Source: Boswellia sacra
Lineage: Eukaryota; Streptophyta; Magnoliopsida; Sapindales; Burseraceae
Length of the DNA stretch: 64,000 nucleotides
Reading direction: 5' to 3'
Assembly (NCBI GenBank): GCA_013180625.2
Contig: SNVD02005093.1
Span: 1-64,000 of the forward strand
Shown piece by piece: positions 1 to 10,449 of the stretch. The position numbers and the translations under genes are program-made. The notes beneath the pieces are model-generated. The model was not told where the DNA came from, ran no database searches, and saw only the letters and a program-made list of their open reading frames with translations. Numbering within the stretch: position 1 is the stretch's first letter; each line of letters opens with the position of its first letter.

Positions 1-330
1 GCGCGGGGCGAGCAGGCGAGAGCCTGTGCGCGCGGGGCGAGCGGGCGAGGGCCTATGCGCGCTGGGCGAGCAGGCGAGAGCCTGTGCGCGCGGGGCGAGC
101 GGGCGAGGGCCTGTGCGCACGGGGAGAGCGGGCGAGGGCTTGTGCGCGCTGGGCGAGCAGGCGAGGCCCCATGGGCTGCTGCCCGGGCGCGCAGCATGGG
201 CGCGCTGCCTGGGCGCACTGCCTGGGCGCGCTGCCTAGGCGTGCTGCCTGGGCGCGCTGGGCGATTGCGCGCGCGCTGGGCGCTGCTCGCGCGAGCGCTG
301 GGCGCTGGCCTTGCTGCCTGCGTCATGCAG
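1..330. repeat. GC-rich tandem repeats (29-bp and 13-bp units)
   Basis: About five head-to-tail copies of a 29-bp unit (gcgcggggcgagcgggcgag plus gcctgtgc) fill 1-145. Shorter units built on tgggcgcgctgcc follow to about 310. Because 29 is not a multiple of 3, every frame stays open for a while, so the Gly/Arg/Ala-rich reading frames here are artefacts. The very high GC content contrasts with the AT-rich window. I infer that the array lies in the 3' untranslated part of the minus-strand Ty3/gypsy element that continues to 7260. Confidence 0.85.
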
Positions 331-399
331 GTTTACGTGAGTTTGCAAGGACTTCATGCAGGAAATTTGAATAAGTACGGGGGCATATTAGCAAATTTC

Positions 400-1045
400 G
401 AAATTTTCATTATATAACTTCGGGGGTGCTGGTGTAAAATTTTAAAACTTTTACTTAAAATCGCGGGGGTGTTTGTGAAAATTTCGAAACTTCATTTTAT
501 TTCGCGGGGGTGTTCCTGCGAATTTTCAAACTTCAAAAATTATTTCTCCGCAGGGGTGTTTCTGAAAATTTTTCAAACTTAAATAATTTTTTCCCGCGGG
601 GGGTTTTCTGCGAATTTTTAAACTTAAATAATTTTTCCTCCGCGGGGGTGTTTCCGCGAATTTTTAAACTTAAATAATTTTTCTCCGTGGGAGTGTTTCC
701 GCGAATTTTTAAACTTAAATAATTTTTCCTCCGTGGGGGTGTTTCCGCGAATTTTTAAACTTAAATATTTTTTTCTCCGCGGGGGTGTTTCCGCGAATTT
801 TCAAACTTGAATAAACTTTCCTCCGCGGGCGTGCTTCCGCGGACTTTCAAGCTTTAATAATTTTTCCTCCGCGGGTGTGCTTCCGCGGGCTTTCAAACTT
901 GAATAAACTTTCCTCCGCGGGCGTGCTTCCGTGGATTTTTAAGTTTCAATATATTTTTTTTTCTTCTTCCGCGGGTGTGCTTCCGCGGACATTCTAACTT
1001 TGAATACTTTATCCTCCGCGGGTGTGCTCCCGCGGACTCTCGATA
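400..1045. repeat. Tandem array of ~47-bp units
   Basis: Roughly 13 diverged copies of a unit of about 47 bp combine a GC core (ccgcgggggtgtttccgcga) with an AT part (tttttaaacttaaataattt). The central copies (about 610-830) are the most alike and the outer ones are more diverged. Tat/Ogre-type Ty3/gypsy elements are known for variable tandem repeats between the last gene and the 3' LTR, and this array has that position relative to the antisense gene at 1138. No coding potential is credible. Confidence 0.85.
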
Positions 1046-1137
1046 CAGTCCCCCAGCAGTTTTTTTTTTTTTACTCACCTCTTCCTTCCCTCAGTAGACT
1101 TGGTTTGATGACTAACGACCCCTCTTTGACTGTGCAG

Positions 1138-3246
1138 ATGGCTAGAGTCAAAACCACTGTAAGGTTGATACGGGGGGAACCGAGTCATCAAACCCAGTCT
1201 TCCAGGGGCAAGGATCCGGCGACCAACCGTAAAGAAGTTAACGAATTTTATCAAAACTTCTTGGGTCCGGATCGGGAGTTGGGACAAAATTCTGTCAACC
1301 ATGAGGTGGTAGACACTGAAGGGGACAGCGACTGGTCGTCCTCTGCTACCTCGGATAGCGAACCGGAGGCCGAAAAGTGGTGGGAGGCGGACCATATTGA
1401 TAACCAGCTTCCAGAAGACCGATTAAAGACATATAGAGCCCATTTCCTTATCCCCGCTTCAGTCATCCTGTTTCTTCCAAGGAAGGGTGATCGGTGGAGT
1501 AAGCCACCCCGCGGTGTCATTGGTCTAAGCTTAGAGCTATTGAGAGCTGGTCTCCGGGTGCCTTTTGATAACTACGTTCGTCGTATACTCGATGCTATGG
1601 GCATCGCTCCTTCTCAACTGTCGGCCAATGGGTGGAGGCTTCTGATAGCTTTTCAAAGTTTATTCAGAAGTGCCGGCCTTGGCGACCCTACCACCAATCA
1701 TGTTAAGCACATATTTGCCATTCACCCGCCGAATGGAGAGAAGACGGGTTACTATTATATATCCCAGCGAGGGAAGACGGATGACCCCAACCGCCTTTTT
1801 GGCATTCCTTCCCATGTGAAAGAATGGAAGTTTAAGCAATTCTGGTGTGGTGGCGGTTGGAAGTATCAGGAAGGTGCTCGTCCAAAGGGGGAGAAGTTGA
1901 AGATTAGGAGGCATTTTGGTGTTTGTGGTACCATATTATAATGGCTCCTTATCTGACTTTGTTATGACCACTCTTGATCGACTGACATTATTTTCTGTTT
2001 TTGTTGCAGCTTCTTGGACCAAGCGTCCGCTATTGTCTCAAAAAGAGAGGGACGACTTGCAAGTGGTGCTCAAGCTACCCGTGGATGCGAAGAACGTGAA
2101 TAACCTCACTGATCGGGAGCAATTGGCCCTTCTTGGCTTATCACCTCCCATTCCTCCGGAAGGTAAGCTGGGTCATTACTTTTCGATCTTATTTCATCAA
2201 ACATGTACTTGCAGTCTTACCAATTTTATTTTCGTGCAGGACTATTCCCATTACATCCTACCAAGAAGCGGTTTGCTCAACTCGTAGCCAAGATGCCACT
2301 TAAGCCTTTCACTCATGACAAACCTAGTTCATCCCAGAAGAAGCGGAGTGGCAGTCCTCCAATTCTCAGACCTCCGAAGAGGAGAGCTAGTAGTCACAAG
2401 GAGGCTCCCGTACGGAAGCCAGTTCCTGAAAGGTCTGCCTCCGTTCAGCCTGCGGGTGAAGTGGCAACCTCCCAGCCTACTGGGAGCCGTTTACCTTCAG
2501 CCACTCAGCTACCCAAGCGCTTTACTTTTGACAGTACGGGCTTTCAGGGCGGCTCAACATGTGGAGACTACCTTCAGGAGTTGTCTCAAAATGCTGCACG
2601 CCTCATGCCTACCAATGTCTTTCCAGGAGACGTAAGACTCTCATACTTTGATGCGATCGCCGTCGGGATGGGCATCATCCTTCAGGTTAGGCTTCATTGA
2701 AACCCTCTCTTCCTTTTTTCTTTATACTTTGACAGTCATGCCTTAACTCCTTCCCTCTCCTTGCCTTCCTTTCTGTAGGCGACAGGACCCTTGGCTCAAG
2801 GGGAGTCTACCAATACCAACCTCCTCAAGGAAGTAAACCTTCTCACTTCCGAGGTTGACGACTGGAAGGCGAAGCATCTAGTCTGCCTTGACAACTTAAC
2901 CGAGACGGAAAGTAGAATGGCAGAGATGAAGGAACAGATTGGTAGGCTGAAGGCTGACTTGTCCGAGGCCAAGAAGAAGGTAGCTATCCAGCGTAAAAGG
3001 GCCAATGATTTTAGCCAAGAACTTCGAGAGAGAGCTACTGCTGAGCAGGGTAGGATAGGCAAAGCAGTGGCTCGCTTCCGTAGGGGTCGCATCTACCAGC
3101 AAGCTATGGAACGCTCCTACATTGAGGGAGTCAACGGGGTGCGTAGATGGTTCCATGACCGCCATCCAGAGATTGATCAGTCACCCATAGCTGAGGAGTT
3201 AAACTTGGTGGAAGAGCCTATCCCTACAGCGAACCCCAACCCCTAG
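1138..3246 (+). CDS. Antisense extra ORF of the Ty3 element (gypsy-type transposon protein, Transposase_28/PF04195-like)
   Basis: Spliced by eye: exons 1138-1918, 2010-2162, 2240-2685 and 2779-3246, all with GT-AG borders, give 615 codons plus a stop. I chose the ATG at 1138, just after a ctgtgcag acceptor-like site. The N-terminal half has the conserved block of plant putative gypsy-type transposon proteins (HFLIPASVILFLPRKGDRW, then SLELLRAGLRVPFDNYVRRI, and the aromatic-rich WKFKQFWCGGGW). The middle is basic and Ser/Pro-rich. The C-terminal exon is a coiled coil of about 80 residues (LTSEVDDWKAKHL onward). It lies opposite in strand to gag-protease. The reading frame continues past the TAG at 3244-3246 as an acidic tail to a second TAG at 3376-3378, so the first stop looks like a late nonsense mutation. 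The function of this family is unknown. The family call is from memory of the motifs. Confidence 0.7.
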
Positions 3247-3378
3247 CAATTCCGCCGCCTCATCCTTAAAGATGAGGATTATGAGTCTACATTGGACACA
3301 GCAGCTTGGGAGGCCAAGCAAGGCGACTCTACCTCACCGTCTTCAGACGAAGAAGGAGTTGATGAGGCCACTTCTTAG

Positions 3379-3968
3379 GGATAATTGGAATTCTTCCAAG
3401 TAGGTAGATGCTTATTCATAGGAATAACCATATCACGGCTGCTCTCCAGGCCTTGATTTTACCTTTTACTGTCTTTACTTTCGATTCAATGTACTAGTTG
3501 AGGATGTGTGGCATCCCTCAACCAATTTTCAAATAATAAGAACACTAAAATTTTTTTTCCTCTGGTGTTGTATTCTTTTACTTGTTCCATCTCATTGCAA
3601 TTTGGTTATACGTGTGCTTTAAGGAGGTGCAGTCACAAGAATTCTGAATAATCTGAGCACTTTATTAATAACCTCTTTATTGGTCTCCCTATGGGAGTTG
3701 TTACACATGCATAAGCTCCTGGGCGGAGTCACTGCATATAGAGAGGCGTGCGCATAACTCCTGGGCGGAGTTAATACATATAGAGAGAGGTTACAAGTAG
3801 TATTTCTTTGAGTGCTCGAGATTCCACGGACGAGGGAGCAACCTCCATCCGAGGTGACCAGTCCGTATGTGCCTGGTCGGGCGACTGCTTTGACTCGATG
3901 ACAACCCTCTTAGTTAAGCCATAATGCTTCGTCAATGGGTTCTCGAGTATTTTGTGGCACTTGACCGC
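3379..3968. other. Linker between antisense ORF and gag-protease; no gene
   Basis: This stretch holds the 3' flanks of two converging genes. A short tandem duplication around 3700-3790 repeats ctcctgggcggagt followed by atatagagag. I see no pol-like reading frame on either strand, which places the loss of reverse transcriptase and integrase here. Confidence 0.7.
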
Positions 3969-6500
3969 CTAGTTTATGACCACGGGAGGTTCTCCTCGGA
4001 TTGTTAACAACTTATGTGCCTTCTCTTTAAAGGCCATATTGTAGCACTCTCGGGAGGCTCGCTGTTCACCCCTAACTTCTCCTACGCCAACCGGTGTTGG
4101 AAATTTTAGGACATGATGATAAACACCCATCATGGCCTTGAAGTCATAGAGTGACGGCCGACCAAGGATGGCATTATACACTCCCGGATGGTCTACCACG
4201 AGAAAGTTTACCATCCTGGTTGTTTGCAGGGAACCTTCTCCCAAGGTCACTGGTAATGGAATCATTCCTTCAGGAATGACTTTTCCTCCAGTGAATCCTA
4301 TCAGGGAAGTCTGGATGCCTCTCATATCTTTATGGTTAAGACCCAACCGATCAAATGCATCCAGTGTCAGTATGTCAGCCGAGCTCCCGTTGTCAATCAA
4401 CACTCTTCGTAGCCTTTTGTTGGCCACTATCACTGTGAGGACCAAGGCATCACAATGTGGGTGATGGATGCCCTGCGCATCTTGCGATGAGAAGGAGATA
4501 ACGTCATGACTTCCTTCATTGGTGGAAGAGGCTGTCAGGTTGACCTCGTGGTGAGTGAGGTCGTTTCTAGCTTGCCTGACCAGATGCCTTCGGGCTTGGG
4601 AGCTCGAACCGGCCACTACTCCCCCAAAGATTGTGGCTACTTCTTCCAACGGCTCCTTCCCTTTGTCATTTTTGTTGGATGACTCAGGGGGCTGATAAAT
4701 ATATTCCTGCAGCTGGCCATCCTTGATGAGACTCTCGATCTGTCTCCTCAATTCGAAGCAGTCGGCAGTATTATGACCATGGGCCTGGTGAAAGTGACAA
4801 TACTTTCTCTTATCCCTTGCTTTTGGATTTGTCCGTAAGGGAGCAGGTTCTTTCAGGAGGCCTTTATCCTTGATTTCCTTAAGGATATCCTGCTGTGGCA
4901 TGGTAAGCAACGTAAATGTACGGTGCTCCTCCTGAGGTTGATCATGATGCTCTTGACGGGGTCGGTTGGATAACCCTTGTAACAGGAAGTGATCATTTCG
5001 GATTGTGTTACGTGCAGAGTGTCGGTCCAAAATTGATTTACGATTTTTATCATGAGGCGTTCCTCTATGATTATCGTACGGTCTTCTATCTGTACGTGAG
5101 GAATTGGGTACCACCGGAGTTTGTCCAGGGTAATTGGCCTGAAAGATTTCCTCTGCATCAGCATGGCTAGAAACCCTTGTTAATGCTTCTTGATAGGTAC
5201 ATGGGAGGTTGACGGAGAATTCCCATGCTAGAGGGAGCTCCCCCCTGATTCCTTGAACCAAGCCTTGCATGGCGTAACCATCATGAAATAGGTCAACTCG
5301 TGAAACCTCCCGCTGATATCTATTCAAGAACGCACGAAGGGTTTCATTGCGACCCTGCTTGATTGAAAGAAGGCTCTGCGCTGGTCGACTCCGCATTTTC
5401 ATATTGTTGAAATGTGTGAGAAAACTGCGGGCAAGTTCATCAAAGCTGGAGATGGATGCAGCTGGTAGCCTTCTATACCATTGCCTAGCTGATCCTCCAA
5501 GGGTGAGAGAAAAGGTTCTGCACATGATTCCCCCTGAGACCCCTTGTATCTCCATATGCGAAACAAAAGAGTCTAAATGCTCTCTGGGGTCTGTCGTCCC
5601 TTGATAAGGCTCAAGTTGCGGCATCCGGAATCCATGTGGATATCTCTCCCTTAGAATATCCTCAGCAAATGGTGATTCCCATTGTGGACGACCATCTTCT
5701 TCACCTCCTGAACGTTTAATCAGCTTCTCCAGCTTATGGATTTTTTCATCCATTTCTCGTTTGAACTCCGCATAATGATTGTCTGATGTCCCCTCCTCCG
5801 AGACATGCATTGAGGAATCATCTGGGCGATGATTTTTAACTCTGAGTGGTGGACTGGGGCGATTTCTTTTAAACCGATAATTACCTCCTGGAACGTAAGG
5901 GCCATGATAAGAATAAGCGGGCTGGGCAACATGACTTCCCCTTGGTACATGTTCAACACTCGTATGGTGCCTCTTGTTCAGGGAGTGTCGAAGGTCCACT
6001 GCTGCTAGCTGTTGTTCAGATACAATGTGTGAGGGAGGGGGAATCTGTGGGCGACCATACCCCCCTTGAACAACAGGATGGGGAGGATTTGGTTTAAATT
6101 CCTGATGGCGAGGCAATCCCGTAGTCTGGGCGACTAAATCAGGACGTCTACCAACATCTGTCTGGTCATTCGGTTCTACCATGGCACTCATTGGGTTATT
6201 CCTAGCAGTGTACGTAGCCTGTTGAGCATTTTGTCCAAATGCTTGGCTAAACACAGTCACCATACGGTTCATCTGTTCACTGAAATTCCGCATGGTATGT
6301 TCCATGGCAGTTAATCGATTCGCCTTACCCCTCTTCGGTCTTCTCAATGGAAGCCGGGGTTGCCTGAGGTTAGGCCCTACCCCAGAGGATATAACTAACG
6401 CCCTCCCTGTATCGACTACCCTTCGGCGTCGGGGAGGCGCTTCCACCTCAATTTCTTCATCAACCTCTAAGGAGGTCGAGTGTTGAGATTCGTGACTCAT
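3969..6500 (-). CDS. Ty3/gypsy gag-protease polyprotein, no pol
   Basis: The frame is open from 6653, but its first part lies in the LTR and primer site. The ATG at 6500-6498 is the first after the primer site and gives 843 residues. The N-terminus is basic and disordered. A retrotransposon gag domain covers about residues 290-420 (PYQGTTDPREHLDSF, then RQWYRRLP and LARSFLTHF). A degenerate zinc knuckle follows near 570 (YCHFHQAHGHNTADC). An aspartic protease lies near 700 with motif LIDNGSSADIL, where Tat elements usually have D-T-G. The protein ends soon after the protease (stop at 3969), where an autonomous element would go on into reverse transcriptase. Gag would build the particle and the protease would process it. 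Mobility would need enzymes from another element. Confidence 0.85.
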   Translation of the reverse strand: MSHESQHSTSLEVDEEIEVEAPPRRRRVVDTGRALVISSGVGPNLRQPRLPLRRPKRGKANRLTAMEHTMRNFSEQMNRMVTVFSQAFGQNAQQATYTARNNPMSAMVEPNDQTDVGRRPDLVAQTTGLPRHQEFKPNPPHPVVQGGYGRPQIPPPSHIVSEQQLAAVDLRHSLNKRHHTSVEHVPRGSHVAQPAYSYHGPYVPGGNYRFKRNRPSPPLRVKNHRPDDSSMHVSEEGTSDNHYAEFKREMDEKIHKLEKLIKRSGGEEDGRPQWESPFAEDILRERYPHGFRMPQLEPYQGTTDPREHLDSFVSHMEIQGVSGGIMCRTFSLTLGGSARQWYRRLPAASISSFDELARSFLTHFNNMKMRSRPAQSLLSIKQGRNETLRAFLNRYQREVSRVDLFHDGYAMQGLVQGIRGELPLAWEFSVNLPCTYQEALTRVSSHADAEEIFQANYPGQTPVVPNSSRTDRRPYDNHRGTPHDKNRKSILDRHSARNTIRNDHFLLQGLSNRPRQEHHDQPQEEHRTFTLLTMPQQDILKEIKDKGLLKEPAPLRTNPKARDKRKYCHFHQAHGHNTADCFELRRQIESLIKDGQLQEYIYQPPESSNKNDKGKEPLEEVATIFGGVVAGSSSQARRHLVRQARNDLTHHEVNLTASSTNEGSHDVISFSSQDAQGIHHPHCDALVLTVIVANKRLRRVLIDNGSSADILTLDAFDRLGLNHKDMRGIQTSLIGFTGGKVIPEGMIPLPVTLGEGSLQTTRMVNFLVVDHPGVYNAILGRPSLYDFKAMMGVYHHVLKFPTPVGVGEVRGEQRASRECYNMAFKEKAHKLLTIRGEPPVVIN

Positions 6501-6555
6501 GATGTTTTTGAGTACGTTAGGATGAGAGCAACAACTAAAGAGGCTTAGATTGTCG

Positions 6556-6573
6556 TCCCCACAGACGGCGCCA
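6556..6573 (-). other. Primer-binding site of the Ty3 element
   Basis: The minus-strand sequence TGGCGCCGTCTGTGGGGA starts two bases inside the LTR end. It begins with the TGG complementary to tRNA CCA ends and resembles the tRNA-Asp type site (TGGCGCC core) common in Tat and Athila elements. The exact tRNA is not certain. Confidence 0.75.
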
Positions 6574-6857
6574 ACTGTTGATGCACGGTTTCCGGACGGC
6601 CGGGGCAGCGGGTCGGAGCTCGGGTCGTGCGACAGGTCCGGTCCTGCGAGCACAGAAAAACGGTCAGGGGTTCCGGCGGTGGTGCCGGCAGTGACCCTCC
6701 GACGCTCAAGTCAGTATCCGGCACTCCGGAATTTTCTGAGAGAAATTCCTAGAGAGAGAAGCTCTCAAAAATAGAGGAATTGTAGAGAGATAATAAGTTC
6801 AGAAAAATGTGCATTTGTCAACTTGTGAAAAACTTACCTTGAGCAACGTTCCGGAGG

Positions 6858-6868
6858 GTATATATAGG
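6858..6868 (-). promoter_or_regulatory. TATA box in the LTR
   Basis: The minus strand reads CCTATATATACCC, a good plant TATA box. It lies inside the LTR about 360 bases before the gag start codon and in the right orientation to transcribe gag. Confidence 0.5.
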
Positions 6869-6879
6869 AGTCGGGATGG

Positions 6880-7225
6880 GCTATTGTGGAACCCAGATAA
6901 TAGGCCCAGAAGATGGGCTACAGTAATGGGCCCATGTAATGGGATACGGTAATGGGCTTACCGTATGGGCCCGGATAGTAGGATACAGTAATGGGCTTAC
7001 TGTAATAGGCCCAGCTAATGAGATACAGTAATGGGCTTACTGTAATGGGCCCAGATAATGGGATACAGTAATGGGCTTACTGTAATGGGCTCAGATAGTG
7101 GGATACGGTAATGGGCTTACCGTATCATAAATAATTGAGCTGGGCTGGGTCATTGTGGGACCCAGATAATGGGCCCAGATAATGGACCCAGATAATGGAC
7201 CACAGTAATGGGCTTACTGTGTTAG
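6880..7225. repeat. Imperfect ~44-bp tandem repeats inside the LTR
   Basis: At least six imperfect copies combine gggatacagtaatgggctta with ctgtaatgggcccagataat. The halves cagtaatggg and ttactgtaat are partly self-complementary, so each unit could form a small hairpin in the transcript. Confidence 0.75.
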
Positions 7226-7260
7226 AGACAATTAGGCCCAATATTATTATGGCCATAACA

Positions 7261-7748
7261 TAATGCAATCATGATTTATTTCTCCCATCATGATTGATGA
7301 ACTTGAATAATGCAATCATGACCGTGGTCCAAATCTAAGACGAATCTATATCTAGGTCTACTGTAGTAAATCTTTTTTATTTAAAAAGATATATCGTTAA
7401 ATAGAATCTTTAAATTTAGATTAATTATGAAAAAAATAATAAGGACAATAATTTCTTTATTTCTTAAGATAAAAAAGCATATATGTTTAATATCTTTAGA
7501 TATCGTATAAGTTGTCAAAACATATTATTAACATATCGACTTAATTATACATATATAAAAAAGAACTAATAGATTTCTTTTTTTCTTTTAATACACTACA
7601 TATATGTGAGAAAATTTGCTTGATCAATACTAAAATATATATTAAACTTGTATATTATTTGTCAACGTATTAAAAATAGCACTGGATAATATTCTTGTTT
7701 TTAATTATCTAAAAAATTGGTTTTAATGGAGCATATCGTTACAATGAC
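7261..7748. other. AT-rich intergenic DNA, no gene seen
   Basis: Short direct repeats of aatgcaatcatga occur at 7262 and 7307. The rest is AT-rich with no coding frame, RNA gene or clear element ends. Confidence 0.6.
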
Positions 7749-8438
7749 TAGGGGTGCACACGAGTCAGGTCGGGTCGGGTTTTGCCCCACCCGACGCGAC
7801 CCGATGCACGATCGAGTTCGCCATTTTGTACCCGTAATCGGGTTTCTGAAGCATGTGACCCAGATATAACCTGAATAATCGGGTTGGTTGGGTCTGTCGG
7901 GTCGACAAACTCGACGCGGTCAATAGAGCTCGACACAATCATCCAACATTCGACACTTACATGTTGAGTCGTGTCAGATTCACAACCGACACTCGATATC
8001 AGTTTATTTTCGAAGACATCAAGTGTTGGATGATGAATCTGACACTCGACACTTATATGTTAAGTAATGATTCATCATCCAACACTCGACATGTAAGCGT
8101 CGAGTCCTGTTGGATTCACAATCGACACTCGATATCAGTCTATTTTCGAAGACATCGAGTGTCGGATGGATCTAACACTTGACACTTACATGTCGACTCG
8201 TGTCGAGCGCTATCGAACTCGTCGAGTTTTATCGAGCGTTCTGACAGGATGCTTGTTTTAGCCTTTTTACGAATTTAAAAAAAATATTCATGATCAGGTC
8301 GGGTTATATAGGATTACATGAATTAAACAAGATCTCAAACCTAATTGTACAAAATTCGAATTTTAAAATCCCATTTCGATTTTTTATTAATAAAATCCGA
8401 TCGAGTCGAATCAGGTTAGATAATTTTAAACACTTCTA
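7749..8438. mobile_element. Decayed hAT-type MITE (TAGGGGTG termini)
   Basis: The left end reads taggggtgcacacgag followed by gggtcgggt repeats. The right end reads inward as TAGAAGTG and is followed by a GATTCGACTCGATCGG block similar in kind to the left. Flanking octamers acaatgac (7741-7748) and ataataat (8439-8446) match at five of eight positions, and the three differences are all transitions. That fits an old 8-bp target duplication but is weak. There is no transposase. Confidence 0.45.
7961..8203. repeat. Duplicated ~128-bp unit rich in CGACACTCGA motifs
   Basis: Two copies (about 7961-8066 and 8089-8203) share attcacaaccgacactcgat followed by atcagtttattttcgaagac. The surrounding bases repeat cgacact/gtgtcg in both orientations. 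The same decamer builds the array inside the Mutator-type MITE at 21.8-22.2 kb. Confidence 0.75.
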
Positions 8439-9168
8439 ATAATAATTCAAATAAATCATTTTTATGTTTATCATTTATTGTTATTTAAACTGCCAATGCC
8501 CCCTTAAGTAAAGTTCTAGCCAGTACCACACGACTGTATTGGCCCACTCAAATAAAAAATTAATAATTATTGAAATAATTAAAAAAAACTTAAAGAAAAA
8601 AATAAAGATAGAAGATCAAGGTCAAGGAAGAAATCGAATTTGGTGATGCTATCAAGAGCTTGGCCGGTTGGCCCTTCTGGATTTATCATCCTCATTTAAG
8701 ATATGCCAATTAATTTTATGCGCTAGATATGACATAATCTTATGATTATGAACAATTAATTCTCCAACAATGTTCTCTGGGAAATTATTCATTTTACTGA
8801 AAAGAAAAATCACTTCCAAATACAAGTGAAAAGAAGTTCATATCTTTGATTATATATCTTAATAAATCGTTCATTTAAAAATTTTAAAGTCAGGACTTTT
8901 TATTGGACGAAACAGGGGGAAAATGATAAGAAATTAAACTTTTCAATTTTTTAGACTTAAAATATTAATATTAAAAACATATTTATAAGCTTAAATTTTA
9001 TAGAAAAGTGATAAACCTAATATAATAATATATTCATATATATTGATCTTGTGACTACAAGTTAGAATCAATTACATTAATTTTTTAGTTTCAATACTTT
9101 TTCATTTAAAAACTATTACAACAAAATATATTACAAATTTGCAATAAAAGTGCTTTATTAGAAATTAA

Positions 9169-9225
<57 letters not shown>

Positions 9226-10149
9226 GATATCAAACATCCAAATTTTTTTGTTTGCACCATCAAATTAAGGAACAGCAAACAGACCCTCAAATTAATCTTA
9301 AGACTGTAACTAATTGGGAATATCTAAAGCATTGAAACATGCGGACGGGGGAGCTTTTGTTGCATTGAATGCACTACAAGCACATTCATGATTTTAATAA
9401 TGTTTTATTAATTTAATGTTCCTGCGCACAGAAGCATGTACATGTCCTTGTAATATATATTTTCTTATTAAACTAATAGAGTGTATTAAATGCTTCTTCA
9501 TATGGAATAGTACTTTATAATAATTAATTTATATAAAATAGAATTAATTTTTGATACAACATAAAACACCAATTTTAATTTTAACAAAAGCTATTATCAT
9601 ATTACATTCTTCATAGGTGAAATATTTTAGATATACTTTATAAATTGGTTGACTTTGTTGATTTTGCAATTTTGGCTATAATTTATTTAACATAATTATT
9701 TTAGCTTTTTTGTTAGTCATATTAAGAATGAATTTTGAATTAGCAAGTTCTTATTTTATATACCTGATCATAATGGAATTGACATAAATTCTAACATTAT
9801 TATAATTTAGCAATGTTCATAACGTAGACATATTTTCAAATTTGGATTAGTTTTTAGATTTCCCTAATTGAATTAACCGCTTGTAGAGTGATACCTGTAA
9901 TTCTGACCTTGTCATGGTGGTTTTACAAACTACAAAGTATCCTCCATAGTGCAATTAATCCAATTGATTCCATCTTAATTAACTCTAAAAAATATTGAAC
10001 ATACATTGTATGAATCAAAAGTTATTTAACGTTATCAGTTACGGGACATGGAGACTTTGGTTGAGAAACTTTAGTGAGAGGGTAGTTGTTAGTGGAGAAA
10101 GAGATAGGCAAGGGGACAAATATATATAGCTAGGTTAGGAGCTATCTCA
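8439..10149. other. AT-rich intergenic DNA, no gene seen
   Basis: I find no coding frame, tRNA or recognisable element ends. The only distinct feature is the dinucleotide run at 9174-9222. Confidence 0.6.
9174..9222. repeat. (TA)n microsatellite
   Basis: About 24 uninterrupted TA units. Confidence 0.95.
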
Positions 10150-10440
10150 TGAAAAGTACAAATCACCTCGATTAGGCTCCTCAGTTCAACACGACGTGCA
10201 AGTTGCTCGGATCAGGCTCTTCAGTTTAGCACGATATGCAAATCACTTGGATCAGACTCCCCTGCTCAGCATAATGTGCAAATCGCTTGGATCAAGCTCC
10301 CAAGACAGCATTATGTGCAAATTGCCTGGATCAAATAGCTTAGTCTTAATAAGAATTCTCTCAAGCAGCACAATGTACAAAGCCGGTTTCATCTAATTGA
10401 GACCTAATGATTGCCTGAAGCAGCACGATGTGCTAAGATG
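10150..10440. repeat. ~45-bp tandem repeats
   Basis: Five to six diverged copies follow the pattern gtgcaaatcgcttggatca then ggctcc, then cagcacgat. Reading frames across this stretch look repetitive and are not credible genes. Confidence 0.75.
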
Positions 10441-10449
10441 AACATCAAA

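Larger units (their letters stand above)
1..7260 (-). mobile_element. Non-autonomous Ty3/gypsy (Tat/Ogre-like) LTR retrotransposon, partial
   Basis: Read on the minus strand the order is: 5' LTR (7260-6576), two-base spacer, primer-binding site (6573-6556), gag-protease gene (6500-3969), a 590-bp linker, an antisense spliced gene (1138-3378), and tandem repeats running off the window edge. No reverse transcriptase, RNase H or integrase sequence lies between the protease and the antisense gene, so the element cannot copy itself. An antisense extra gene between pol and the 3' LTR, and 3' tandem repeats, are known in the Tat lineage. The second LTR should lie left of base 1. Confidence 0.75.
6576..7260 (-). 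repeat. 5' LTR of the Ty3/gypsy element (~685 bp)
   Basis: Read on the minus strand it starts TGTTATGGCC and ends CATCAACA, giving TG...CA ends next to the primer site. The outer limit at 7260 is inferred from the TG terminus, because the partner LTR and target duplication are not in the window. It carries a TATA box and an internal tandem array. Confidence 0.65.

Noticed and set aside
26..417. Overlapping Arg/Gly/Ala-rich reading frames at the window start
   Set aside because: They are produced by a 29-bp GC-rich tandem repeat that keeps all frames open. No protein family or conserved start is seen.
3969..6653. Start of gag-protease at 6653
   Set aside because: The extra 51 codons lie in the LTR, primer site and leader. 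The ATG at 6500 is the first usable start after the primer site.
7961..8203. CRISPR-like regular repeats
   Set aside because: The two copies are a plain tandem duplication with no unique spacers, and the DNA is plant nuclear.
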